NCBI GenBank assembly: GCA_030407315.1
Contig: JALQPE010003062.1
Location: forward strand, 1-51,872
DNA from: Asparagopsis taxiformis
Lineage: Eukaryota; Rhodophyta; Florideophyceae; Bonnemaisoniales; Bonnemaisoniaceae
Reading direction: 5' to 3'
Length of the DNA: 51,872 bases
This document shows, one piece after another, positions 29,248 to 38,366 of the stretch (the stretch's first letter is position 1; the number at the start of each line of letters is the position of its first letter). The translations under genes and the position numbers were made by a program. Under the pieces are notes generated by a model. That model ran no database searches, was not told where the DNA came from, and saw only the letters and a program-made list of their open reading frames with translations.

Positions 29248-29678
29248 TATGAGAATCAAAATGGTCGCTTACCAGTGTTTACTAAAAATTGCGAGCTCAC
29301 CAGATTATTTCTACTACTGGCGAGATGCGCCAACGGTGAGTCGGACAGCCTGTTCTTGGTTTGTCCAGACAGTCTGTCGTTGCCATCGCCACGTGTACAT
29401 ATATCATAACATTTTTCCCAGTGCCAGGACCTCAACTCGTCCTAGCATTTCTAATTACTAATTTGAATTATGACAAACAAATTAAAACTTCTGAGGCTAG
29501 TTACTCCGTAATGGAGTGTCGTAAGAGCCCCGGAGAAGCTGCTACCCGAATAATTCGGTGACGCTGAATACAATGAGATAGGTTTCGGAGCGCTCAGAGC
29601 ACTCCTTCATAGAGAAATCGAGAGTCAAAGTTTTCTCACGGAATTAGGCCTTCGAGGCCTATTCGCAGTGATTCAACA
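29248..29678 (-). mobile_element. Solo LTR of the young copia family
   Basis: The 431-bp LTR is nearly identical to the copia LTRs at 8554 and 14457. Its left end is TATGAGAATC instead of TGTGAGAATC. It is flanked by gtttc at 29243-29247 and 29679-29683. It lies just before the gag stop codon of Ty3-C. No internal sequence remains, consistent with LTR-LTR recombination. Confidence 0.95.
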
Positions 29679-29683
29679 GTTTC

Positions 29684-31570
29684 TAAGGCGTCGGCAACGT
29701 CTTGAGCCGTTACGGAAGATCCGTTACGTTCTAAAACGTCTCGCCTCAGAGGGCCCGATTTGGGATGAGTTTCGTCATCGGCGAACGCAACCATGCGTGT
29801 TGGAGGGTTTGACCGTTGGAGCACGGCTTTAGGGTAATCCCTTTTTCGGTTGAACCGATTGGACTGGCGCTGTTGGCGGCGCATAACCTGTTCCGGTTCT
29901 TGCTGGTAAGCGTAGTTCGCAAAGGCGAAGTAAGTTCCCACAGAGGGCGGTAAATAAGGACAAGTGTATAACACGTGCCCTGGTTGGCGACAGCCAGAGC
30001 ATCTCCAAGTAACAGCCCCTTCGGGGATCATACTCTCAGCGAGTTTAAGATGTTCTCCCGTTAGGGTAGGGGCCTGCATTGGCGCGCCCATTGGGTTCCC
30101 GGTAGGGGAAGGTAAGGTCGGCGGCGGGGTCCGTAGTATCGCGGCCGGTTCTCCGGGTACGGTAGCGAGCAACGCTTTGCGTTTACGGTCCGCGATTTCC
30201 CGAGTAGGGTAAGTCTTAGGGTTCGCGGGTAGCGATGCTCGTAAAGAGTCCCCGAGTCCTTTAGCAAGGTTACGGACGGCCAGAAAATCTTCTCCGCCAC
30301 TGCGGCCTATAATCACCTTGACGGTGTGTTTAACCTCTGGGCGTAGGCCCTTGAGGTAGTAGTTGACCAAGTCTCTTTCCGAGAAGACATTCGCACACAG
30401 GAGAGCAGCGTCCTGCAGTCTGTCTGCGTATGCAGCTTCATCTTCATCCGGCCCTTGCCGTATACGCGTTACTGCGTCATATGTGTCAGCTAGGACATTG
30501 TCCGTTGCGTAGCGAGCCAGGAGGGCGTTAACGGCTTGAGGCCAAGTGATCTGCTGGTGCAGGTGGTTGAGAAGCTTGCGCTTTCGCGCCTCAGCGGCGA
30601 TAAACCGTTGAGGTTCTCCTTCCAGGAAATACTTGAGTAACTTGGTAGCTTCTCCCTCCGAGACTCCGCATGAATCACATGCATCTTGAAATTCCGCGAG
30701 GAACCGGAGGATATCGATGGGTTCCGTACCATCGAACGGCGTGAATGACGCGTTGAAATTACGGATCTTCTCCGTTAGCTTATACAAGCTTCTTGATTTA
30801 CCCATTGGGGTATCAGTTGTTAGGGACTTGCTCTTGAGTCGGTAGTACCGATAGGAGACCACTAGGTCGAACGCGGGTTCGCGGGCCTTCAAAGGCACTA
30901 AGCCTTCCTCAAGAGGTCCTTCTTCATCATCCCACGAGGGATTTTCCGGTGCAGATCCGGTGGCACGAGTGTGCTGTCTCGTGCGAGAGATATTCCCTGT
31001 TTGGGATAGTGATTCGGCGAGGGCGTCGACACGGTCCGACAGGTATCGGGTTGCTTCTGCGACTTGATCCAATCGGGGATCTTCTTCTTCCTCCCTACCG
31101 GATGTAGGGTCAGGGAAGTCAGCCGATCGGATGCGGCGAGCAGGAAACTCCTGTTGTCCTAATGGACTGGCACTAAAGCCGTGAATCGAAAGCTCCTCCA
31201 GACGAGTTTCCAAAAGGGATACGCGTTTAGCGAATTCGGCTTTGACCTGATTCCAGGTTTCCGCTAGGAACTCGGCGTCCCGATCTTGGGTGGCTTCTCG
31301 GCTGGCGGCCATCAGCTTTGGCTCGACCAGTTCCATGACGGTTTTGACCGTAGCGTCTACGATTTCCGCCCTGCGGTCTTGAACAGTCTTCTCGACGACG
31401 GTGCTGAATTCAGCCTTGAACTCTTCCAACCGTTCGTTGAAGATTCGGTCGGCTCGGTCTTGCAGGGTGTTAATCACCACGCCTTCTTCGGCGATCAGAT
31501 CCGAATCGGATAAGTCGCTGGCAGGCGCTATGTCCTCACTAGAGGGTCCCGCTGTAGGGTTACGAGGCAT
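29684..31570 (-). pseudogene. gag: Ty3-C gag, 3' end split by solo LTR
   Basis: The ATG at 31570 starts MPRNPTAGPSSED. A long charged coiled-coil region follows (about residues 35-125, with RLEEFKAEF, KRVSLLETRLEELS). The gag core has ASFTPFDGTEPIDILRFLAE and KYFLEGEPQRF, then a nucleocapsid knuckle CSGCRQPGHVLYTC (CX2CX4HX4C, near residue 522). The frame now reads into the LTR and stops at 29636. With the LTR and one target copy removed it would end ...SDDSDTSSEN at 29211, overlapping the pol ATG. Gag forms the particle and binds RNA. Confidence 0.9.
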
Positions 31571-31628
31571 CGTGAAGATGATTGTGAAGGAAAATTTCTC
31601 TCAAAGAGACTTACCCGAGGGTACAAGG

Positions 31629-31646
31629 TTCTAGGTCGAGAGACCA
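31629..31646 (-). promoter_or_regulatory. Ty3-C primer-binding site
   Basis: The minus strand reads TGGTCTCTCGACCTAGAA, one base after the 5' LTR. TGG pairs with the CCA end of a tRNA. The same 18 nt are at 35854-35871 in Ty3-B. The tRNA would end TCGAGAGACCA; I cannot name it. Confidence 0.85.
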
Positions 31647-31647
31647 A

Positions 31648-32294
31648 TGTAGCAGGTAGAAAATCCGCTAGAGCGGCAAACCACCCGACAGGTGTCCCGA
31701 GCCTCGGTAGAGGAAGTGGTAGAGCAGATGAACCTTATAGGTACCCGGCGGGTAGTCTCGTAAAAGAGAAGGGATCGCTACCCGGAGGGGGTTGTGCGAT
31801 TATAGCGCTCACGCGAGGTGCGTATTAATGGAGCAAGATGACATAATCCGTCGAGCTGTTGGCTAACCCTAAGGTTTTCCCGGAGAGGGGTTGAACAATA
31901 GGTATGCGAACACTGTTCCTGTAGGTCGTAATTCCACTTGAGTTTACGTTATTCTAGAAACCGTGCCTCCTGGCTATTCCAGTGGCAGTTTTATACTAAG
32001 TCTACTGTAAGCTAGGGTTAGTGGTTAGGAATAAATATCCAGTTAGTGACCAATCAGAACCCAATTACTGGCGCTCGCTTACCCGCGAGGTCATTGCCAA
32101 TAGGCTTACATTGTAATGTATGGCTGATCAGCCTAAGTTAAAATTTGCCCCTTGTGGGGTCTTGGCTGGGGCCGATAGGCCCGGGTGGGGTTATTTGTCA
32201 GCCTTACCTGGTCCTAAGTATAGGAAACACGCCAGTTGGCTGGTGCCTTCTGATTGGCACATCCCGTAAGTGGGTACCCAATAGGGAAGCGACA
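31648..32294 (-). mobile_element. Ty3-C 5' LTR (outer edge approximate)
   Basis: The inner edge is fixed by TGTAGCAGG next to the primer site. The outer edge must end in CA on the plus strand; GAAGCGACA at 32294 or GGCACA at 32261 both fit, giving 647 or 614 bp. No second LTR or target duplication is available to decide. On the minus strand TATAAAAC lies at about 31995-31988 and may be the promoter TATA box. Confidence 0.65.
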
Positions 32295-32401
32295 CGGCTC
32301 GATCAGCGAGGACCGCCACGCGGTACGACAGACGGCAGTCAGAAGGCCCAACCGATGATGCTGCCAGTGATGACGGGTCGGATGAAGAAGAGGTTACGTC
32401 C

Positions 32402-33286
32402 ATGAATTCGGACTCCGAAGCATCGCAGCACAGTGGCGAAGAAAGTGCGGATGAGGGGGATGAGGGGGAGGAGGAGGAGGAGGACGTCGTTCGGAATTCA
32501 GTTTTCTTCGTTGACGAGGTACCTCTGTTGTTTGTCCGATTACCTGGGCACCTCTATCAAATGCCGGGGCGGAAGAGGTACCAACGCATGAACATGGCAG
32601 AGGTCGCTATCCACTTCTAGAAGCGAGGTGTTCCGTTCAAGACCGGAAGCGAGATGGTGGCCTATAGGAACCACGGATACATGGACGGCACGTACCCGGC
32701 GTGGTGCAACGTCACCATCAATATGCCCGCCATCGATTCGAATGAGATGGTGTGGCGAACAAGGAGCACAACCGGTGCTACGGTCAGAGTTCGTGCAGAG
32801 CAGAAGAGCGTCGCTCTCATGATGGAGTTGATCAGCCAGCATTCACAGCCTGGTGATATTGTTGTCGATCCATTCTCTGGCACTTTCGCAACGGGAAAAG
32901 CAGCTATGAGCTTGCCTGAGCACCGTGTTTTCGTCGGCAGTGACATGGACAAATTGTGTGTGGCACGATCGCTTCCAAAGCTGTGTGCAGTCATGTCACG
33001 TGTAATTCTTTCAAACAACACTGACATGAGGGTCACGACAGAAGCGAAACAGAGTGCTGAGAAGTTCTTGGCGTCCCCCTCTGTCACGATGCGTACACAG
33101 AGGGAACGCAGGATCATCGAACCCCCACCTGGCCTTCCCCTGTACCAGAGGTTCCCGAAATATATTCGGCAGTACCTCTGGAAGCTGTGCCCAGAGTCGA
33201 TTGCGTCGCACGAGCACATGGAAAAACCGGTACATTATTGGCCACCTTCCTGCGCCGCTGGTTGCAAACTGAAAACCCTCGCGTGA
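32402..33286 (+). pseudogene. DNA methylase-like domain (beta-class N4/N6 type)
   Basis: One frame runs through an in-frame TAG at 32618-32620. The frame is open upstream of ATG 32402 toward Ty3-C, so the true start may be lost. A very acidic N-terminus (residues about 1-30, GDEGEEEEED) precedes WCNVTINMPAID and then the signature EQKSVALMMELI...PGDIVVDPFSGTFATGKAAM...HRVFVGSDMD. This matches the 'EKP..LL..LI...S.PGD.V.DPF.GSGTT..AA......F.G.E.D' motif X/I region that binds S-adenosylmethionine in beta-class DNA methylases. The catalytic DPPY-type motif IV, expected N-terminal, is not visible, so activity is doubtful. A frameshift near 33270 may separate it from a fused SET domain. Confidence 0.65.
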
Positions 33287-33327
33287 TGCGGGCACACGAT
33301 TGTGTTGCGAAAAAATTGAGCGTTTGA

Positions 33328-33828
33328 CCATCGCTGATTAAGCATCCAAATGCAGGAAGAGGGCTCTTCGCTGAACAGACATTTAATGTTGGCGACGAAG
33401 TATGTGCATACTACGGAACTGTTGTGTACTCTGATATGAGCAAGGAGTCGATGAGGTTCGCGTACGGAGAGGGTCACATGGCGATAACGAAGGAAACATT
33501 CTTGATGTATGCCATCAAGCTGTATGCAACAGCGGAGGACGACGAAAACATCGAGCATCCAATTTGGATTGTTCCGGCTCCGTTCTGTTCGGCGCAGTTC
33601 ATCAACGACCCGCGGTATTTGCGAGGTGAGGACACTCCGGCGGAAGACACCAGGCGGATGGCCAACGTCGAGTTTGTCGAGAACTACAGCAGCGGTTCGA
33701 CGGGGAAGAAGCTCAAGGCGAAGGACCTAGAAAATCCGAAGATCATTGTAGTACGTGCAACCCGCGATATCCGTCCAGGGCAGGAGCTCTACGTTCATTA
33801 TGGGACAGCGTTTAGAGCATGGAATTAG
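33328..33828 (+). pseudogene. SET-domain protein fragment
   Basis: The open frame follows a TGA at 33325-33327. It begins with HPNAGRGLFAEQTFNVGDEV and CAYYGTVV, the classical SET N-terminal 'GRGLFA...F..GD.V..Y.G'. It ends with FINDPRYLR, ANVEFVENY and VVRATRDIRPGQELYVHYG, equivalent to the usual 'NH.C.PN...' and 'A.RDI..GEEL..DYG' regions. SET domains methylate lysines, often on histones. The strict NHSC motif is replaced (NDPRYLR), so the fold is likely but activity uncertain. The frame before the TGA (AHDCVAKKLSV) is coding-like, suggesting one longer methylase-SET protein broken by a stop and a frameshift. Confidence 0.65.
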
Positions 33829-34486
33829 GGTCACGAAAGATGTTCTCATTTCGACTACAAATAAAGCTACGTTCCAGAGTTGAAGTATATCATATAATGC
33901 AGCATGTCCAGCCACCATTAGTCCAGGGTGAAACCTATTGAGCAGTACTCGCCTGTCAAAAACCAATCGTTCACACTCTAGGTGCACTTCGTCCGAGCAG
34001 TGAACCTGACTGCTTGGATGCTGTTATGCGTGCAGATGCAAAATACACGACCAAGTTGAAATGGACGCCCGGTGGATGTCCAGCTCAGTTGCATTGCTGT
34101 CCAGCCCAGAAATTCTACAATTCAGGGCAGAAAAAATATTGCAAAAAACCTTGATTTCAGCGGGTCGATTGTGCCGTACGGCACACCGCCATCTCAAAAA
34201 CATGTTCACATGTGCATGTTTTCGAGAATAGCCCAAATTTTAATTCAAATCAGGACGTCTTCCGGACATAGGGGTGCTCGCGGCCTAGCTCGACAGCTGT
34301 AATTGTACCTCATTAAATACTGTTGATGACTGCCTACCGTATACAATCTGGGCTGTTGGCGTATTATCCGGTACTTGACCTGACCTGAACGTTCATCGCA
34401 GACCGTTGTGGTTACCGACACTATACAGCAATCTTTTTGTATCTCGTGCAACTCAATCGTTCCATCGCTTCGGGGAAAGCTTCATT
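33829..34486. other. Intergenic region, SET gene to coiled-coil gene
   Basis: No gene seen. It separates two plus-strand genes and would have to hold the promoter of the second. A short CACTATACAGC lies about 65 bp upstream of ATG 34487, but no convincing TATA box or terminator can be called. Base composition is near average for the window and lacks the ACG richness of the gypsy elements. Confidence 0.5.
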
Positions 34487-35184
34487 ATGCCGCTGCGTAT
34501 TGCGAAGAAAGCTCCAAAGCCTCCGGGCCTCCAGAAAACCCGGTCAGCAGCTGCTGTATCGAGTGCCCGACAATCCCGTGCGAAGAAGCGGTCTGGGCCT
34601 ACCGGCAGCATTGAACCGCGGTCCGGTAGTCGCAAGACGGACCGGCGCAGAACTGGGGATCCGCAGCGAGAAAGTGAGGAAGGAGGAACGGCGCGGAGAG
34701 AGATGGGGCTTGACCGAGGCAAGCGTGCTCGCAGGGACAGTGAACATCATGATGATGACATGATAGTGGCTCAAAACATGTTGGAATTGCGGCAGAGTGC
34801 TATGGCAAAGGTAGTTCCTCCCGGGTTGGCAGATGCGGAGGTGCTGCAGACGGAGTCCCAGCCGGGGGTTCGCGAGACACTGGAGGCTGTGACCCCCACT
34901 GCGCCAACTATGCCGAGTACATCAGCCCCAGCAGGTAATGCAGTCAGGGACCCGAGGATAGCGGCAAGGGATGTTGTTTCTGAGCAACGTTCACAGGATG
35001 CCAACTATCATCGGCGGTCAGGTGGTACTGAGGGGAGAGAGCAGCCGGAGTGCGGGCCTCGTCACAACAGACTGTCATTGGTGCCAAATATGCGCGTAAC
35101 GCCCCCGCGACGTCAGGCTATTGCCGATGGAGGACATCATATTCCCGATAGCGTGCGAGATGGGGGGACGGTGAGGGCAGAGAG
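34487..35184 (+). pseudogene. Unknown coiled-coil gene, 5' half (copy 2), cut by Ty3-B
   Basis: ATG 34487 starts MPLRIAKKAPKPPGL. The first 232 codons are low-complexity, rich in Arg, Ser, Pro and Glu (TDRRRTGDPQRESEEGG, RREMGLDRGKRARRD), followed by HHDDDMIVAQNMLELRQSAM. It looks like a disordered nuclear-type N-terminus; function is unknown. Ty3-B interrupts the gene after ...GGTVRAE. The open frame now reads on into the LTR and stops at 35515. The gene resumes at 48448, and joining across the insertion keeps the frame. It is followed downstream by a solo LTR and the convergent transposase. Confidence 0.65.
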
Positions 35185-35852
35185 TGTAGTATACGTGGCA
35201 ATTCCGAAATTGCAAATATTTACGTTTTCCGCGGAATCGAATTTCGGCGGACACGACCGGCTACAGCAATGCACGAACATTGCTGGCGCATGCGCGCGCG
35301 CAACCGGCACACGTGTGCAACGAACGTACTGGCAACGGCCAACGGACCAACGGGTCCCTACGTGTGACCCACAAGGTCCTTTCCCATTCGGGGACGTTAC
35401 GAGTAGTGTTTACACTGTAAAGCGATGCCATCGTGGCTATATAGGTATTGGCATCGTGCCGGGAGGGAAAGGGGACAAGACATCGATCGGGCAACGTGCT
35501 CTAGTCTACGACTGACTTCTACGTTACGTATTACGTTTTCGCCTAACGAGGCTTCGTCTCCGTCGAGCTGCGTACTCCCTACCCATCGCCACACGTGAGG
35601 CTGATCGCGTGTAGTGCCTACGGGCTTGGTTGAGAGCGCCTCCTGTGACGTGCCACCTCGTTCGTTAACGTAGTCCACGCGTGGATCGTTCGTCGTGACG
35701 CCCGTGTCTACCTGCTAACCTATTCTCTACCCTATCCTCTATCTGCTACCAAACATACAGTCAAAACACCAGCGGGTGGACTTATTCGTTTCGTTAAGGA
35801 CAGCGTGTCCGTGGCTCGTACCAGCTACTTCTAGAACTAACGTTGTTCCACA
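35185..35852 (+). mobile_element. Ty3-B 5' LTR
   Basis: It starts TGTAGTATACG and ends GTTGTTCCACA. It contains a TATATAGG box (35438-35445) placed inside an 8-bp inverted repeat, CGATGCCA (35423-35430) and TGGCATCG (35449-35456), which is conserved in all three LTRs of this family. This is probably the core promoter that drives gag-pol. Confidence 0.96.
35438..35445 (+). promoter_or_regulatory. LTR TATA box within an inverted repeat
   Basis: TATATAGG is flanked by CGATGCCA and TGGCATCG with 7 and 3 bp of spacing. It is the same in the 3' LTR (48029-48036) and in the Ty3-A LTR. Transcription would start a few tens of bases downstream. Confidence 0.55.
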
Positions 35853-35853
35853 C

Positions 35854-35871
35854 TGGTCTCTCGACCTAGAA
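35854..35871 (+). promoter_or_regulatory. Ty3-B primer-binding site
   Basis: TGGTCTCTCGACCTAGAA begins one base after the LTR. It is identical to the Ty3-C site (31646-31629, minus strand) even though the proteins are well diverged. It pairs with a tRNA 3' end; the tRNA species is not identified. Confidence 0.88.
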
Positions 35872-35951
35872 GTTGCTACGAGCATAACGACAACCAACGA
35901 GGTTGAGCTCTTTTACGTTAACGAAAAGCTACGTGCTACAGACGACGGTCT

Positions 35952-38366
35952 ATGAATTACGCTGTGTCGAATTCCAGCGCGTCGCCCAGGCAACCGTTGC
36001 CAACGTCAGCGGACGCCGAAGCCGACGTGGCCTTGTCAGCAGAAGCGATCTTCGCGACTGATCGATCTATCCCGCCGGATATCGAGGCGATCGGCCAGCT
36101 ACCACGTACGGTAAGCCCGTTTGAGTCCGTGAGTATGGACCCCGCAACGCGCGGTCAGCTCAACGAAGGGAACGTGACTCCCACGGCACTACGTGTAGTG
36201 TACGAAGACCTTCGAGGTCACATCGAAAGGGCGAGCGACGCGGCCGTCGACGAAGCCGTAAGGCAGAGACTCGGAGTCTCGGAGCGCGAAGCTCGTGCGT
36301 TACGTGAACGCTCAGCGACCCTCGAACGGGAAAACGAAGATTTACGAAACCGCCTCTCCGCCGTGGAGGGAAGACTCGACTCGTTTGTCGTAGTATTCAA
36401 CGAAATCGTCGCCGGACGTTCCGCTCCGCCGAGCGGAAGCGATCCGAATTACGAAGAAGGCTCGCGCGCCTATAACTCGCAATCCTCCCCGGCCGTTCCG
36501 GGAGGATACCCACCAACACCCGGTCCGACGACCCCGACAACGTACGGAAGGGGGGCGACAGTGCAACGAGCCATCGCCAACCCCAACGAGACGCCACGAA
36601 GGCAATTACGTTTTAACGATACGCCAGACCACGCGCGGTCGGCGGACGCAGCACGAGCTGCGCAATTCGATACGAGAGCTCCCCCGCCACGTGAAACGTA
36701 CATTCCGTGGCTGGGTACGTTCGGCACGACGGACACGCGAGTCCACGAAAACGAACGTGCCGACGCGGTACGCTTACCAGGGAACGCCCTCGGACCCGTT
36801 TGCCACGCGTTGGCAGAGCACACGACAATGCTCGACGCATTTGCGAACGTGGTGTCGTACCGCATGTACCGACTTAACGATGTACGTGAACATCTCTACG
36901 TGAACGAGAGTCAAAGCGTACATAAGCTCAAACGTGAGCTGGAGGGACTTTTCCCTACGTTAAAGCCGTTCTCCGGCCGGAATCCGATTACGTTACTCGG
37001 ATTCCTCGCCCAAATACGTGATGGGTTCAGCACACTCGGAGTGTGCGAGGGAGTGGCAGTACGTGCGCTGCACTTCTTCCTCGAAGGGGACGCCCGACGG
37101 TTCTACGATTCCCAGTGTACGACTGGCCACAACGGTGTGATCACGACTGATCCGACGAAGAGGTTCTCGTGGCCTCACGTGATCAACGCGTTGATCAAAC
37201 GATACCTGCAAGACGACGTGCTGCAGGAGGCCTACGAAAAGGTCACGATGATCACGCAGAGTCCTAACGAGGACGAGAATCAGTACGCTGATAGACTCGA
37301 CACCGCCACGCGGGCGTGTAACTACGTGTTTACGGACCGACTCCTCGTTCACCACTACGTACGTGGTTTACTGCCCTCGACGCGGGCAGCCGTGACGGAA
37401 CGACTCCGGTCACTCCCCGAACGAGAGAGGAACGACCTCACCGTTGTGAGACGATTGGCGACGGCCGAAGGAACGACCTTCCGTGCACGTACGGCAGCTG
37501 TCGCGTCAGCCGCGAAACCGAAAGTGCGGTTTCCGGTGAAGCCTACGTTGGCTATTTCCGACCACGAGTCGAGGAAGTTCGCGGACTACGATGAGTCCGC
37601 GTACTTACGTAATGAACGGGCTAGCGAGCCCAGTTACCACGATGGTAACCCGAACATCCCCGCGAGGGATGATGACGACGTGTCGCTCGCTGCGGCTCAC
37701 GTTGCCGAGAACTTGGAGGCGATCCTCTTCACGAACGGGCCGCCGCCCAACGATACGAAAACGGCAAACGAAAAGCCGGACGAGCTCGAAGCTCGATTGA
37801 ACCGTCCATGCGAGGACGTGCCGAAGCTCACGAGCGAGCAGACGCAATTGGCGCACTCCGTAATCCCGAATGATTACTGGACGCTGTCGTGTTGGTCATG
37901 CCGCGAAGATGGCCACTCGACGTTTACGTGTCCGCGTCTGACGCCAGATCAACGGATCTTTTTCGCGTACAAGTACTACCTCTTCCACGTGAAGAGCAAC
38001 CCACGTCAGGCTGAGTACTTCCGCCAACGAATGGCCAAACGTAACCAGGAACGACCTGATGAGCGAGGGAACGTGACCCCGCGGAGGTACGGCACGCCGC
38101 CTACGATACTCCGAAACCCCAATCGTGACGGGGGAAGGCCCTTCGACAGGCGCCGCGGCGACTTTCGTAATGACCGACGTGACCCCCGCCCGTGGGCGAA
38201 CGAACGAAATGGCCAGCGTAATGGCCGCAGCGGAGTCTACGTGACGACTTCCGCTGACGAAACACCACTCGAGGTGGAAACGAGTCACGATGACGAACGA
38301 GCTTCGTGGGCTCACGACGACGACGTGTCGAACGGCCCCGCGCCGGAAAACGACCAGGCGATGTAG
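35952..38366 (+). CDS. gag: Ty3-B gag
   Basis: An intact frame of 804 residues from ATG 35952. It has a disordered N-terminus, then a coiled-coil (about residues 105-150, ALRERSATLERENEDLRNRL) and a linker. The capsid-type region follows (LKPFSGRNPITLLGFLAQ, LHFFLEGDARRFYDS, NEDENQYADRLDTATRACNY). A nucleocapsid knuckle CWSCREDGHSTFTC (CX2CX4HX4C, about residue 646) and an Arg/Asn/Gly-rich RNA-binding tail complete it. It packages element RNA. Pol begins in the -1 frame, overlapping the last 60 bp. It is the only unbroken gag in the window. Confidence 0.95.
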   Translation: MNYAVSNSSASPRQPLPTSADAEADVALSAEAIFATDRSIPPDIEAIGQLPRTVSPFESVSMDPATRGQLNEGNVTPTALRVVYEDLRGHIERASDAAVDEAVRQRLGVSEREARALRERSATLERENEDLRNRLSAVEGRLDSFVVVFNEIVAGRSAPPSGSDPNYEEGSRAYNSQSSPAVPGGYPPTPGPTTPTTYGRGATVQRAIANPNETPRRQLRFNDTPDHARSADAARAAQFDTRAPPPRETYIPWLGTFGTTDTRVHENERADAVRLPGNALGPVCHALAEHTTMLDAFANVVSYRMYRLNDVREHLYVNESQSVHKLKRELEGLFPTLKPFSGRNPITLLGFLAQIRDGFSTLGVCEGVAVRALHFFLEGDARRFYDSQCTTGHNGVITTDPTKRFSWPHVINALIKRYLQDDVLQEAYEKVTMITQSPNEDENQYADRLDTATRACNYVFTDRLLVHHYVRGLLPSTRAAVTERLRSLPERERNDLTVVRRLATAEGTTFRARTAAVASAAKPKVRFPVKPTLAISDHESRKFADYDESAYLRNERASEPSYHDGNPNIPARDDDDVSLAAAHVAENLEAILFTNGPPPNDTKTANEKPDELEARLNRPCEDVPKLTSEQTQLAHSVIPNDYWTLSCWSCREDGHSTFTCPRLTPDQRIFFAYKYYLFHVKSNPRQAEYFRQRMAKRNQERPDERGNVTPRRYGTPPTILRNPNRDGGRPFDRRRGDFRNDRRDPRPWANERNGQRNGRSGVYVTTSADETPLEVETSHDDERASWAHDDDVSNGPAPENDQAM

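Larger units (their letters stand above)
23839..32294 (-). mobile_element. Ty3-C: minus-strand Ty3/gypsy element, 3' end lost
   Basis: Read on the minus strand: 5' LTR, primer site, gag, pol (protease, RT, RNase H, integrase), linker and chromodomain, cut at 23839 by Ty3-A. It is a distinct family, related to but clearly diverged from Ty3-A/B, with less ACG-rich codon use. It has the same 18-nt primer site as Ty3-B. Two copia-family solo LTRs (24139-24626 and 29248-29678) are inserted in it. Its 3' LTR is not in the window. The outer edge near 32294 is approximate. Confidence 0.88.

Noticed and set aside
32145..32405. Plus-strand frame of 86 aa before the methylase gene
   Set aside because: It overlaps the Ty3-C LTR and is in a different frame from the acidic methylase N-terminus. 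No motif is visible.
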